Positions 1 to 7,856 of a stretch of 64,000 bases of DNA are shown in pieces. Below the pieces are notes generated by a model. That model saw only the letters and a list, made by a program, of their open reading frames with translations, ran no database searches and was not told the DNA's origin. The stretch is taken from positions 62,001 to 126,000 of the forward strand of contig CAWFIT010000001.1 of assembly GCA_963815965.1 (NCBI GenBank), in the 5' to 3' direction. Both the position numbers and the translations under genes were made by a program. Each line of letters opens with the position of its first letter. The stretch's first letter is position 1. The stretch is from DASVFB01 sp963815965 (lineage in GTDB: Bacteria > Actinomycetota > Thermoleophilia > Gaiellales > Gaiellaceae).

Positions 1-134
1 GACGGCCGGCGAAAGCCGGCCGTCGCCCCTTTTGGATCATCCCGGCCGTCGCGCACTTCACGCCGCGCGGGTTCTTCGAAATCACCGACGCCAGCGACCA
101 CGAACCGGTCATGGTCGACTTCTCGCGAGCCTAG
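1..134 (+). CDS. Endonuclease/exonuclease/phosphatase-like protein, C-terminal end (partial)
   Basis: The window opens inside a plus-strand gene; codons run from base 3 to a TAG at 132-134, giving 43 residues. The tail carries an SDHEPVMVDF stretch, which resembles the SDHxPV signature that closes the active site of DNase I-like endonuclease/exonuclease/phosphatase proteins, where the His takes part in catalysis. That family assignment is an inference from a short tail. The 5' end lies outside the window. It is convergent with the next gene, and a palindromic repeat sits between their stop codons. Confidence 0.5.
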   Translation, partial: RPAKAGRRPFWIIPAVAHFTPRGFFEITDASDHEPVMVDFSRA

Positions 135-172
135 AGGTTCAACAAAACGACGGCTCGTCGACAGGGTGCGAC

Positions 173-252
173 GGGCGGTGCGATGCAAGGGACGCCGGGA
201 GCCCCGATAGCAGCGCTATCGGGGCGACTGAGGACGCGGCATCGCGCCGCCC
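173..252. repeat. Structured repeat, copy C (short variant)
   Basis: An 80-bp palindromic element in the convergent gap between two genes. The core at 191-237 is nearly identical to the core of copy B at 56800-56847: GACGC[A/C]GGGAG, a 10-bp stem CCCCGATAGC/GCTATCGGGG at 202-224 with a 3-nt loop, then CGACTGAGGACGC. Its outer closing stem (GGGCGGTGCGAT at 173-184, ATCGCGCCGCCC at 241-252, 11 of 12 pairs) differs in sequence from the outer stem of copies A and B but still pairs. No transposase gene is present. Confidence 0.75.
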
Positions 253-263
253 AGCGCCCTGCC

Positions 264-308
264 TCAAGCTCCTGCAGGCCGAGGAGTCATTCCGCTAGGC
301 GTTCTAAG
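264..308. repeat. Direct repeat, copy 1, at the 3' end of the SRPBCC gene
   Basis: A 45-bp sequence overlapping the stop codon of the SRPBCC gene. About 37 of 45 aligned positions match 817-860, which overlaps the stop codon of pheA. On the minus strand each copy gives a small hairpin (CTCCTC/GAGGAG type) soon after the stop codon. There is no T-run, so it is not a standard intrinsic terminator. Confidence 0.65.
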
Positions 309-756
309 ACGAGCGCCTCTCCACCTCGGCGAGGGCTTTGCGCAGGTACCAGCCCCACATGCGTCTGCCCCCGAGTTGGTTGATCGCGGAGGCGGTCCGG
401 CCCTTGGCGCTGCGTCGGAACTCCCGTCTCAGTCGCATCTCGACGGTGCTTCCCCCAGCGCTCGGCGAAACCTTCAGCTCCCAGGTACTGCCGGGCGCGA
501 GCACATTGGAGTCGATCACGCTCTGACGGATCGCTCCAGGCTCCCACTCGTAGCGGCTTCGCTCCCAGACGCGGCCAAAGGGCGGCCGGAAGCCCTCGGT
601 CACCTCGGCGAAGTCTGCTCCCTGAGCGTGCACTTCGAAGTACTGGCGCTTTGAATTCGACCACACCTTGACGCGATCCTCGGAGAGGTCGGTGGCCGCA
701 GCGAGTACCTGCTCGGGGGACGCCGACGTGCTCTCGGAAACCGTGATGTCCAACAT
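304..756 (-). CDS. SRPBCC (START/polyketide-cyclase-like) protein
   Basis: A 150-residue soluble protein. The N-terminus (VSESTSASPEQVLAAATD) and the overall length match the SRPBCC superfamily, whose helix-grip fold binds hydrophobic ligands. A stretch near residues 55-75 (EGFRPPFGRVWERSRYEW) and basic residues near the C-terminus suggest no catalytic signature, so the ligand cannot be named. A TACGAT hexamer lies 7 nt before the ATG, suggesting a leaderless transcript. The gene is bracketed by a 45-bp direct repeat at 264-308 and 817-860. The fold assignment is fairly safe; the function is unknown. Confidence 0.75.
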   Translation of the reverse strand: MLDITVSESTSASPEQVLAAATDLSEDRVKVWSNSKRQYFEVHAQGADFAEVTEGFRPPFGRVWERSRYEWEPGAIRQSVIDSNVLAPGSTWELKVSPSAGGSTVEMRLRREFRRSAKGRTASAINQLGGRRMWGWYLRKALAEVERRSS

Positions 757-763
757 GTGGGCG

Positions 764-769
764 ATCGTA
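764..769 (-). promoter_or_regulatory. -10-like hexamer for the SRPBCC gene
   Basis: Minus-strand TACGAT ending 7 nt before the ATG at 756, spacing that would place the transcription start at or next to the start codon. No Shine-Dalgarno sequence is present. It belongs to the window-wide TAnnnT pattern. Confidence 0.5.
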
Positions 770-816
770 CCGACGTACGAAATCGTTCCTGCGAATCGCC
801 GACTGGCTGATCTACT

Positions 817-860
817 TCAAGCTCCTCCAGCCGAGGAGTCAATCTGTTCGGCGCTCTTAG
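817..860. repeat. Direct repeat, copy 2, at the 3' end of pheA
   Basis: Partner of 264-308. On the minus strand it follows the pheA stop codon and forms CTCCTC-GGCTG-GAGGAG, a 6-bp stem with a 5-nt loop. The two copies are direct repeats and together frame the SRPBCC gene. Confidence 0.65.
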
Positions 861-1690
861 CCGCCCGGCCTATGTGGCTGCACGGCCGCGGCATACGAGC
901 CGAGCACGCGCGTGAAGGTCGCGTGCTCGCTGAGCTCCGCGAGCGCCTCGACCATCTCGGGCCGCTGCGCGGACGCGTCGACGTCCGCATAGAAGACGTA
1001 CTCCCACGGACGCCCCGGCCGCGGCCGGGACTCGAGCTTCGTCAAGCTCAAGTGCCGTTCGGCGAATGCGCCGAGGCAGCGGAACAGCGAGCCGGCGACG
1101 TGTCCGACGCCGAAGACGAGCGACGTCCTGTCCGGCTCGCCCAGCGGCTTCGGGTCGCGCGCGAGCACGCCGAAGCGCGTGTAGTTGTCCGGGTATGTCT
1201 GGATCCGCTCGGCGAGCACCTCAAGCCCGTAGAGCTTGGCCGCGCGCTTGGAAGCGATCGCGGCCGTGCGCTCGAGCTTTTGCTCCGCGATCCGTTTCGC
1301 GGCGCCCGCAGTGTTGTACTCGGCGCGCACCGTCACGTCGAGCGCGCTCAGGAACTCTTCGGATTGCGCGATCGCCTGCGGATGCGACATCACCTCGTCG
1401 AGCTCGTCCAGCGTAGACCCGGGTAGCGCGAGCAGACAGTGGTCGACGCGAACGACCGTCTCGCCGACCAGGTGCAGGCCGTGCCTCAGGAACAGGTCGT
1501 ACGTCTCGTTGATGCTCCCCGCCTGCGAGTTGTCGAGCGGAACGAGGCCGGCCGCGACGCGACCGACCTCGACTGCTTCGAAAACCTTGCGGATCGACGG
1601 AAACGCCTGCCGCTCCGCCTCGGGGAAGAGCGCGAGGGCGCCCTCCTCCGAATAAGCCCCTACCTCGCCCTGGTACGCGACGACGTTCAT
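857..1690 (-). CDS. pheA: Prephenate dehydratase
   Basis: Converts prephenate to phenylpyruvate in phenylalanine synthesis (cytosol). The 277 residues hold a PDT domain (about 1-180) followed by a C-terminal ACT domain (about 190-270). Visible signatures are MNVVAYQGEVGAYSE at the N-terminus, VPLDNSQAGSI, the NYTRFGVLAR motif carrying the catalytic TRF, and LTKLESRPRPGRPWEY, the ESRP motif of the ACT domain that binds phenylalanine in this family. Feedback inhibition by phenylalanine is therefore likely. No chorismate mutase domain is fused. A TAAGCT hexamer 6 nt before the ATG suggests leaderless transcription. Confidence 0.95.
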   Translation of the reverse strand: MNVVAYQGEVGAYSEEGALALFPEAERQAFPSIRKVFEAVEVGRVAAGLVPLDNSQAGSINETYDLFLRHGLHLVGETVVRVDHCLLALPGSTLDELDEVMSHPQAIAQSEEFLSALDVTVRAEYNTAGAAKRIAEQKLERTAAIASKRAAKLYGLEVLAERIQTYPDNYTRFGVLARDPKPLGEPDRTSLVFGVGHVAGSLFRCLGAFAERHLSLTKLESRPRPGRPWEYVFYADVDASAQRPEMVEALAELSEHATFTRVLGSYAAAVQPHRPGG

Positions 1691-1696
1691 CTGCGC

Positions 1697-1702
1697 AGCT
1701 TA
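1697..1702 (-). promoter_or_regulatory. -10-like hexamer for pheA
   Basis: Minus-strand TAAGCT, 6 nt before the ATG at 1690; no Shine-Dalgarno sequence intervenes. Confidence 0.5.
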
Positions 1703-1871
1703 CGAGGCGTGGCAACGAAGGCTACGCGCGGGGCTTGCGCACCGCCCAAGTGCAGTTCCAGGTCAGTGGCCAGAGCATCAGCCTTCACCTCCCGTTTCCT
1801 TCGCCGCATTGTCGAACGCGAGCACGCGCTCCGCAAACTGAGCGGAAACTAGGCGACCTAGGCCCGCCGAG

Positions 1872-1891
1872 CCTCCCCCCGTTGGGGGAGG
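1872..1891. terminator. Perfect GC-rich hairpin between pheA and the 95-aa gene
   Basis: CCTCCCCC-CGTT-GGGGGAGG, an 8-bp perfect stem with a 4-nt loop, placed about 45 bp downstream of the stop codon of the minus-strand gene at 1937. It is not followed by a T-run on either strand, so termination is only a suggestion. The remainder of 1691-1936 holds the pheA start region and nothing else recognisable. Confidence 0.35.
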
Positions 1892-1936
1892 AACCGCAGA
1901 ATCACTCGATCGGGGAATCCAGACAAAGCGGCGAAA

Positions 1937-2224
1937 CTACGGCTGCGAAACCGGTGCGTTCTCCGATTCCGCCGGCTCTTCGGAGGCGCCCGCGCCGTCC
2001 GCTCCGCCCTCCTCGAGGTGAGCTTTGAGCGTGCGAATCCGCTCGACAAGCGGCTCGAGCGGTGTCGCCGACACCTGACCGCTCTCGACCAGGTCGAACG
2101 TCGTGCGGCCGAGCTCGTCGTAGGCCTGGCCGAGCTCGCGCTTCGTCTGCAGCTCGCCCGCAGTCTCCTTCGCCTTCGTTACCGCCTGCTCCGCCGCAGC
2201 CTTTGCGCTGTCCAGAAATCCCAT
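1937..2224 (-). CDS. Small coiled-coil protein of unknown function
   Basis: A 95-residue protein with the start fixed by the ATG at 2224, preceded by GAGAGGAGCTGCG, a clear Shine-Dalgarno sequence. The N-terminal half is Ala/Lys/Glu-rich (MGFLDSAKAAAEQAVTKAK) and probably amphipathic helical or coiled coil. The tail after about residue 70 is Gly/Ala/Glu-rich and likely disordered. There are no cysteines or catalytic motifs. It lies 16 bp after a small membrane-anchored gene on the same strand and is probably co-transcribed with it. I do not recognise a family. Confidence 0.7.
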   Translation of the reverse strand: MGFLDSAKAAAEQAVTKAKETAGELQTKRELGQAYDELGRTTFDLVESGQVSATPLEPLVERIRTLKAHLEEGGADGAGASEEPAESENAPVSQP

Positions 2225-2240
2225 CGCAGCTCCTCTCGTG

Positions 2241-2510
2241 CTACTCGCCGCGCAGCTCGTCCATCCGCGCGCGGGCCTGATCGTGAACCGAACGCCGGCG
2301 CGCGTCGAGGTCCGCCTCGTCGACGGGCGTCTCGCCCTCCTCGAACGCTTCGCGCTCGTCGACGAGCGCCCGCGATTCGTCCAGCTTTGCCCGCAGTGCG
2401 TCCGCGGGATCCTCCGCAGTCGACGGCGCGGGCGCCCGTCTACGTCGGAGCCAACGCCACATGCCGAACGCACCCACCGCGCCTCCCAGCCAGGCAAACC
2501 GTCGATCCAC
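2241..2510 (-). CDS. Small membrane-anchored protein of unknown function
   Basis: An 89-residue protein starting with GTG. Residues about 5-20 (FAWLGGAVGAFGMWRWL) form a short hydrophobic segment followed by RRRR, as in a single N-terminal anchor with a cytoplasmic tail. The rest is a highly charged Glu/Arg/Asp helix. A TAGCAT hexamer (2517-2522) sits 6 nt before the GTG, suggesting a leaderless message. It is divergent from the rpsF operon and followed by the 95-aa coiled-coil gene. The function cannot be given. Confidence 0.65.
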   Translation of the reverse strand: MDRRFAWLGGAVGAFGMWRWLRRRRAPAPSTAEDPADALRAKLDESRALVDEREAFEEGETPVDEADLDARRRSVHDQARARMDELRGE

Positions 2511-2516
2511 GGCGGG

Positions 2517-2522
2517 ATGCTA
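2517..2522 (-). promoter_or_regulatory. -10-like hexamer for the 89-aa gene
   Basis: Minus-strand TAGCAT, 6 nt before the GTG at 2510. On the plus strand the overlapping TACTCT (2521-2526) could serve the divergent rpsF operon with a leader of about 60 nt. Confidence 0.45.
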
Positions 2523-2589
2523 CTCTGCCGCGGACTCCTGCTCCGCACTGCAACCAAGGCGGGGCCGTCCAGACCGAAGGAGGAAGCGG

Positions 2590-2985
2590 TTGCATCACGA
2601 TTACGAGATCCTGCTCATGCTCGATCCCGAGTTGCCCGAGGAGCGCCAGGACGAGATCATCGCGCGCGTTCGCGAGTTGATCGAGAACGCCGGCGGTACC
2701 TGGGTCGGACACGATCCCTGGGGGCGGCGCAAGCTCGCGTACGAGATCGACAAGAAGACGGACGGGATCTACCACCTGCTCCAGTTCGACGCGGAGCCGG
2801 AGACGCTCGACGAGCTGTCGCGGATCCTGAAGATCACCGACGGCGTCATGCGCCATCTCCCCACGCGTCGCATCAAGGGAGGACACGGCCCCGGCCGTCC
2901 AGGCCCCGAGCCGGTCGAGACGGTCAGCCGGGAGCCCGAGTACGCTGGCGCGAACATTCGTTCGCAAGAAGAAGAGGAGGAGTAA
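2590..2985 (+). CDS. rpsF: 30S ribosomal protein S6
   Basis: Ribosomal protein that pairs with S18 on the 30S platform. The 131-residue product begins at a TTG (2590) chosen because AAGGAGG lies just upstream and the S6 fold starts there (HHDYEILLMLDPEL). The motif WGRRKLAYEI-DKK-DG-Y and KITDGVMRHLPTRR are typical of bacterial S6. About 30 extra residues at the C-terminus are Gly/Pro-rich and end in five glutamates. First gene of the rpsF-ssb-rpsR-rplI operon. Confidence 0.95.
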   Translation: MHHDYEILLMLDPELPEERQDEIIARVRELIENAGGTWVGHDPWGRRKLAYEIDKKTDGIYHLLQFDAEPETLDELSRILKITDGVMRHLPTRRIKGGHGPGRPGPEPVETVSREPEYAGANIRSQEEEEE

Positions 2986-2988
2986 GAC

Positions 2989-3420
2989 ATGGCCAACATC
3001 AACCGCGTCGTCCTCGTCGGCAACCTCACGCGCGATCCCGAGCTCCGGCACACGCCGAGCGGTATGGCCGTCTGCAGCCTGAGGCTCGCGGTGAACACGC
3101 GCCGCAAGGACGCCGCAACCGGCGAGTGGACCGAGAAGCCGAACTACTTCGACATCACCGTCTGGGGCGCCCAGGGCGAGAACTGCGCGCAGTACCTCTC
3201 CAAGGGGCGACCCGTCGGCGTCGACGGACGGCTCGAGTGGCGCGAGTGGGAGGCGCAGGACGGATCGAAGCGCCAGGCCGTCGAGGTGATCGCCGACACC
3301 GTGCAGTTCCTAGGCAGCCGCGGCGACTCCGGCGGCGAGCCGCAGTACGTCCCCGCGTCCGCGACAGCGCAGGCCGGCGCTGACTTCGGCGCGGCGGCCG
3401 ACGACGACATCCCGTTCTAG
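2989..3420 (+). CDS. ssb: Single-stranded DNA-binding protein
   Basis: Binds single-stranded DNA in replication and repair. The 143 residues comprise an OB-fold (MANINRVVLVGNLTRDPELR at the N-terminus, about 1-105) and a short linker ending in DDDIPF, the acidic tip through which SSB recruits replication and repair proteins. It starts 3 bp after rpsF and is followed by rpsR, the standard bacterial arrangement. Confidence 0.97.
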   Translation: MANINRVVLVGNLTRDPELRHTPSGMAVCSLRLAVNTRRKDAATGEWTEKPNYFDITVWGAQGENCAQYLSKGRPVGVDGRLEWREWEAQDGSKRQAVEVIADTVQFLGSRGDSGGEPQYVPASATAQAGADFGAAADDDIPF

Positions 3421-3430
3421 GAAGGAACGA

Positions 3431-3709
3431 ATGGCTCAGAAGACGGACAGGAAGACCGACAGGGACAGGCAGGGTGGCCGCAAACGCGCGCAGATGGGTC
3501 CCATCAAGCGCAAGTCCTGCTTCTTCTGCAAGGACAAGGTCGAGGAGATCGACTACAAGAACGTCAACCAGCTCCGCCGCTACATCTCCGAGAAGGGCAA
3601 GATCCGCAACCGCCGCATCACCGGCGCGTGCCGGCGCCACCAGCGCCAGGTCGCGGTCGCGGTGAAGCGCGCACGCGAGATGGCGCTCTTGCCGTACGTC
3701 ACCGGCTGA
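3431..3709 (+). CDS. rpsR: 30S ribosomal protein S18
   Basis: A 92-residue ribosomal protein with CFFCKDKVEEIDYKNV, LRRYISEKGKI and RRITGACRRHQR, all diagnostic of S18. The CxxC pair and the later Cys resemble the zinc-type form. The N-terminal 25 residues are very basic and probably bind rRNA. Its TGA overlaps the ATG of rplI by one base, implying translational coupling. Confidence 0.97.
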   Translation: MAQKTDRKTDRDRQGGRKRAQMGPIKRKSCFFCKDKVEEIDYKNVNQLRRYISEKGKIRNRRITGACRRHQRQVAVAVKRAREMALLPYVTG

Positions 3710-4404
3710 TGGAAGTCATCCTCCTCAACGACGTCGACAGCCTTGGCCTGCGCGGCGAGGTCGTGAACGTTGCGCGCGGCTATGCGCGCAACTTCCTGCT
3801 GCCGCGGCGCCTCGCCGAGCCCGCGACGCCTGCGAAGGTCGCGGAGCTGCGCAAGCGCGACCAGCAGCGCGCCCGTCACGAGGCGCGCTCGGTCGAGCAG
3901 GCGCAGGAGATGGCGGCGATCCTCGAGAAGACGATGCTCCGCTTCGAGGTCAAGGCCGGGCCGACGGGATCGCTGTTCGGGTCGGTGACGCCGACGCAGA
4001 TCGCGGACGAGTTGTGGCGGACGAGCAAGATCCGCGTCGACCGGCGGAAGATCGAGATCGACACGATCAAGCGGATCGGCCGCTACGACGTCCCGATTGA
4101 GCTCTTCCAGGACGTGCGCGTCGACGTGAACACGCAGGTCGTGCCCGAGGGCGGCGAGTTGCCGAGCGACGAGGAGCTCGCGGCGATGGAGGCGGAGGAG
4201 CGGGCCGAGCAGCAGCAGGCCGAGGCTCCGAGCGAAGGCTCGAGCGAGCTCGAGGCCGTGCTCTCGGCCGAGGAGGCCGCCGAGGAGCCCGAGCCCACGG
4301 ACGAGCCGGAGCCCGCAGACGAGCTCCCGCCGGCGGCCGAGGCGGCGCCTGAGGTCGAGGGCGAGAGCCGGCCCGAGGAGCAGGAGACCGAAGAAACCGC
4401 GTAA
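3709..4404 (+). CDS. rplI: 50S ribosomal protein L9 with long acidic C-terminal extension
   Basis: Residues 1-148 are a normal L9: MEVILLNDVDSLGLRGEVV, the rRNA-binding N-domain with NVARGYARNFLLPR, a long connecting helix and a C-terminal domain that includes LFGSVT. Bacterial L9 is usually about 150 residues. Here roughly 80 further residues are almost entirely Glu, Ala and Pro and are likely disordered. The start at 3709 overlaps the rpsR stop. Confidence 0.95.
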   Translation: MEVILLNDVDSLGLRGEVVNVARGYARNFLLPRRLAEPATPAKVAELRKRDQQRARHEARSVEQAQEMAAILEKTMLRFEVKAGPTGSLFGSVTPTQIADELWRTSKIRVDRRKIEIDTIKRIGRYDVPIELFQDVRVDVNTQVVPEGGELPSDEELAAMEAEERAEQQQAEAPSEGSSELEAVLSAEEAAEEPEPTDEPEPADELPPAAEAAPEVEGESRPEEQETEETA

Positions 4405-4410
4405 CGCGTC

Positions 4411-4430
4411 GCCGCCACGGCTAGGGCGGC
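4411..4430. terminator. Hairpin after rplI
   Basis: GCCGCC (4411-4416) pairs with GGCGGC (4425-4430) seven bases after the rplI stop codon. There is no T-run; it may contribute to termination or 3' end stability. Confidence 0.3.
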
Positions 4431-4635
4431 AGCACGCACATGTCGGTCTTTCCACCGCAAATCCACACGGTGGGGAAATCGTTCGAAATTTCGCGCTCGT
4501 AGCGGCCTTCGCATCCACAGCGTCGTCCGCTTTATCTGCGAACATACGTTCTCTTATGGCCGCTCAGGGAGCAATCGTCCTAGTAGGACCTGTCCAGTTG
4601 TGCACAGCCGTTGCGGTCCCGCCGCGAGAGGGTTC

Positions 4636-4641
4636 TACTCC
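4636..4641 (+). promoter_or_regulatory. Weak -10-like hexamer for dnaB
   Basis: TACTCC, 6 nt before the GTG at 4648. It deviates from TAnnnT at the last base but has the same spacing as the other leaderless-type promoters, and it is the reason for preferring 4648 over the upstream GTG at 4600. Confidence 0.3.
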
Positions 4642-4647
4642 GGCGTA

Positions 4648-6003
4648 GTGGTCGTCCAGGTCGCCCAGGCAAGTTCGCCGGCCGCCCCGGTTCCGCCCCA
4701 AAACCTCGAGGCCGAAGAGTCAGTTCTCGGGGCGATGATGCTCTCCCCTGGTGCAATCGGGGCGGTCAGCGAAACCCTGGACGCGGGCGATTTCTACCGC
4801 GAGAGCCACTCGAAGATCTACCGAGCAGCGCTCGCGCTCTATGCAAAGGGTGAGCCCGTTGACGCGATCACGCTCGTCGACCAGCTCGAGGAGCGAAGCG
4901 AGTTGGAGGACGTCGGCGGCAGGCCGCGCATCCACGAGCTCGCCGCGCTCGTTCCTGCGACGGCGAACGCCGGGCACTACGCGCGCATCGTCCACGAGAT
5001 GGGAACGCTGCGCGGTCTCATCCGCGTCGGTCAGGAGATCGCGCGGCTCGGCTGGGAACGGCCGGGCGAGACGACGGACTTGCTCGACCAGGCCGAGCAG
5101 GTTCTGTTCGACCTGTCACAGGGACGGGTGCAGAGCGAGTTCAGCCACATCGAGGAGCTGCTGAAGGAGAGCTTCGAGCGGATCACCGCGCTCTACGAGG
5201 CGGGCGTCGAGGTGACGGGCGTGCCGACGGGCTTCCGCGAACTCGACAAGCTGACGTCCGGGTTCCAGCCGGGCAACCTCGTGATCATCGCCGCGCGTCC
5301 CTCGATGGGAAAGTCCGCGCTCGCGCTCTGCTCAGCGGTGAACATCGCGGTGCGCCACGGCATTCCGGTCGCGCTGTTCACGCTCGAGATGTCGAAGTCC
5401 GAGGTGACTCAGCGCTTGATGTGCAGCGAAGGCAAGGTCGAGTCGCAGCGCCTCCGGACAGGCAAGCTCGCACAGGACGACTGGTCGCGCCTGACCGCAG
5501 CGTGCGACAAGCTGATGAAGGCGCCGATCTACGTCGACGACACCGGCTCGGTGACGATGATGGACATCCGCTCGAAGTCGCGGCGCCTGAAGTCGCAGCA
5601 CCCGAACCTCGGGCTGATCATCGTCGACTACCTCCAGCTGATGACCTCAGGGCAAACGGTCGAGAACCGCGTGCAGGAGGTCTCACAGATCTCGCGGCAG
5701 CTCAAGGTGCTCGCGCGCGACCTCGACGTCCCGATCCTCGCGCTGTCGCAGCTGTCGCGTGCGGTCGAGCAGCGGCACGACAAGCGGCCGATCCTCTCCG
5801 ACCTGCGTGAGTCGGGTTCGATCGAGCAGGACTCGGACGTCGTGATGTTCGTCTACCGCGACGAGTACTACAACCCCGAGGAGACCGACCAACAAGGGCT
5901 GGCGGAGGTGCACATCGCGAAGCACCGCAACGGCCCGACCGACACGGTCAAGCTCTCCTTCCTCAAACGGTACGCGAAGTTCGCGGACCTGGCGAACGTC
6001 TAG
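4648..6003 (+). CDS. dnaB: Replicative DNA helicase DnaB
   Basis: Hexameric 5'-3' helicase that unwinds the replication fork. The 451-residue product has an N-terminal DnaB domain (about 10-115, beginning PPQNLEAEESVLGAM) and a RecA-like C-terminal ATPase. Walker A is ARPSMGKSALAL; Walker B is LGLIIVDYLQLM; LSQLSRAVEQR, LSDLRESGSIEQDSD and the KHRNGPTG-like KHRNGPTDTV also match. No intein interrupts the usual insertion sites. An upstream in-frame GTG at 4600 would add 16 residues; neither start has a good Shine-Dalgarno sequence. Confidence 0.96.
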   Translation: MVVQVAQASSPAAPVPPQNLEAEESVLGAMMLSPGAIGAVSETLDAGDFYRESHSKIYRAALALYAKGEPVDAITLVDQLEERSELEDVGGRPRIHELAALVPATANAGHYARIVHEMGTLRGLIRVGQEIARLGWERPGETTDLLDQAEQVLFDLSQGRVQSEFSHIEELLKESFERITALYEAGVEVTGVPTGFRELDKLTSGFQPGNLVIIAARPSMGKSALALCSAVNIAVRHGIPVALFTLEMSKSEVTQRLMCSEGKVESQRLRTGKLAQDDWSRLTAACDKLMKAPIYVDDTGSVTMMDIRSKSRRLKSQHPNLGLIIVDYLQLMTSGQTVENRVQEVSQISRQLKVLARDLDVPILALSQLSRAVEQRHDKRPILSDLRESGSIEQDSDVVMFVYRDEYYNPEETDQQGLAEVHIAKHRNGPTDTVKLSFLKRYAKFADLANV

Positions 6004-6034
6004 GTGGTGCGCCTCCCAGCGATGCAATCCGAGT

Positions 6035-6141
6035 TTCTGGCGGCTGCAAAGCGGCGCACTGATGTGTCCTCAGTCGACCCGATAGCCACCGCTATCGGGG
6101 CTCTCTGCGTCCTTTCATTGCTTGCTTTTCGCGCGCCAGAA
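6035..6141 (+). repeat. Structured repeat, copy A (107 bp)
   Basis: A 107-bp element bounded by TTCTGGCG (6035-6042) and CGCCAGAA (6134-6141). A central hairpin at 6078-6099 is CCCGATAGC-CACC-GCTATCGGG. It matches the reverse complement of copy B at 56770-56876 at about 96 of 107 positions, with identical length. Four of the eleven differences fall in the 4-nt hairpin loop. It lies between dnaB and the small gene at 6171, in the same orientation relative to the downstream gene as copy B. Confidence 0.85.
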
Positions 6142-6170
6142 ACGCGGCTACATCACTGGAAGGCGCACTG

Positions 6171-6377
6171 ATGCAGACCATCTACGTACGAGACGACGAG
6201 ACCAGGTTCGCGGGACTCTGCGACGAGTGCGTCACCTGCGAGGAGACGCTCTATGCGCCGAAGCTCGACCCGCATGTTGCCGGCGAGCTGCGCCGCTCCG
6301 TAGACGTCGGCTTCCGCACATGTCCTCGCGGGCACCGGATCCTCGTCAAACGCGTGCGCGTGATGGAGGCCGCGTGA
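6171..6377 (+). CDS. Small cysteine-rich protein, possible zinc ribbon
   Basis: A 68-residue protein with CDECVTCEE near residues 17-25 and RTCPRGH near residues 49-55. The spacing of cysteines plus Cys/His suggests a small zinc-binding module. It starts just after structured repeat copy A and its TGA overlaps the GTG of the next gene. No family is recognised; a role in binding nucleic acid or protein is only a guess. Confidence 0.55.
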   Translation: MQTIYVRDDETRFAGLCDECVTCEETLYAPKLDPHVAGELRRSVDVGFRTCPRGHRILVKRVRVMEAA

Positions 6378-6574
6378 CCATTCGTTGGGTGGCGCCGCCC
6401 GAGCCTCCGCCCGTGTGGCGCGAGCCGCTGATCCTGCAGTACCCGCACGGGATGACCGCGCGTTTCGATCCGCGCGGACGGTTTCTCCGGCCGGGCGATC
6501 TCGTCAACGGCTACCTGCTCGACCACTTCGAGGTCGACGAGGTCGAAGTCGTGGCCGTGCTCCGCCGCACATAG
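6374..6574 (+). CDS. Small conserved-looking protein of unknown function
   Basis: A 66-residue protein whose GTG start overlaps the upstream stop (GTGA). It has a Pro-rich start (WVAPPEPPPVW) followed by a beta-strand-rich segment (ILQYPHGMTARFDPRGRFL) and an acidic end (DHFEVDEVEVVAVLRR). The tight coupling with the Cys-rich gene suggests a co-translated pair. No motif identifies its function; it ends 17 bp before purA. Confidence 0.5.
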   Translation: MTIRWVAPPEPPPVWREPLILQYPHGMTARFDPRGRFLRPGDLVNGYLLDHFEVDEVEVVAVLRRT

Positions 6575-6577
6575 CTC

Positions 6578-6583
6578 TACACT
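6578..6583 (+). promoter_or_regulatory. -10-like hexamer for purA
   Basis: TACACT, 8 nt before the GTG at 6592, with no Shine-Dalgarno sequence between. Confidence 0.5.
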
Positions 6584-6591
6584 TCGTCGCC

Positions 6592-7840
<1,249 letters not shown>

Positions 7841-7844
7841 GGCT

Positions 7845-7850
7845 TAGACT
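7845..7850 (+). promoter_or_regulatory. -10-like hexamer for purD
   Basis: TAGACT, 6 nt before the GTG at 7857, four bases after the purA stop codon. Confidence 0.5.
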
Positions 7851-7856
7851 CGGCGC

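Noticed and set aside
1872..1891. Intrinsic terminator
   Set aside because: The perfect GC-rich stem lacks a following T-run on either strand; kept only as a low-confidence hairpin.
4600..4647. GTG 4600 as the dnaB start
   Set aside because: It would add 16 residues, has no Shine-Dalgarno sequence or -10-like hexamer at a suitable distance; GTG 4648 fits the hexamer spacing better, though not decisively.
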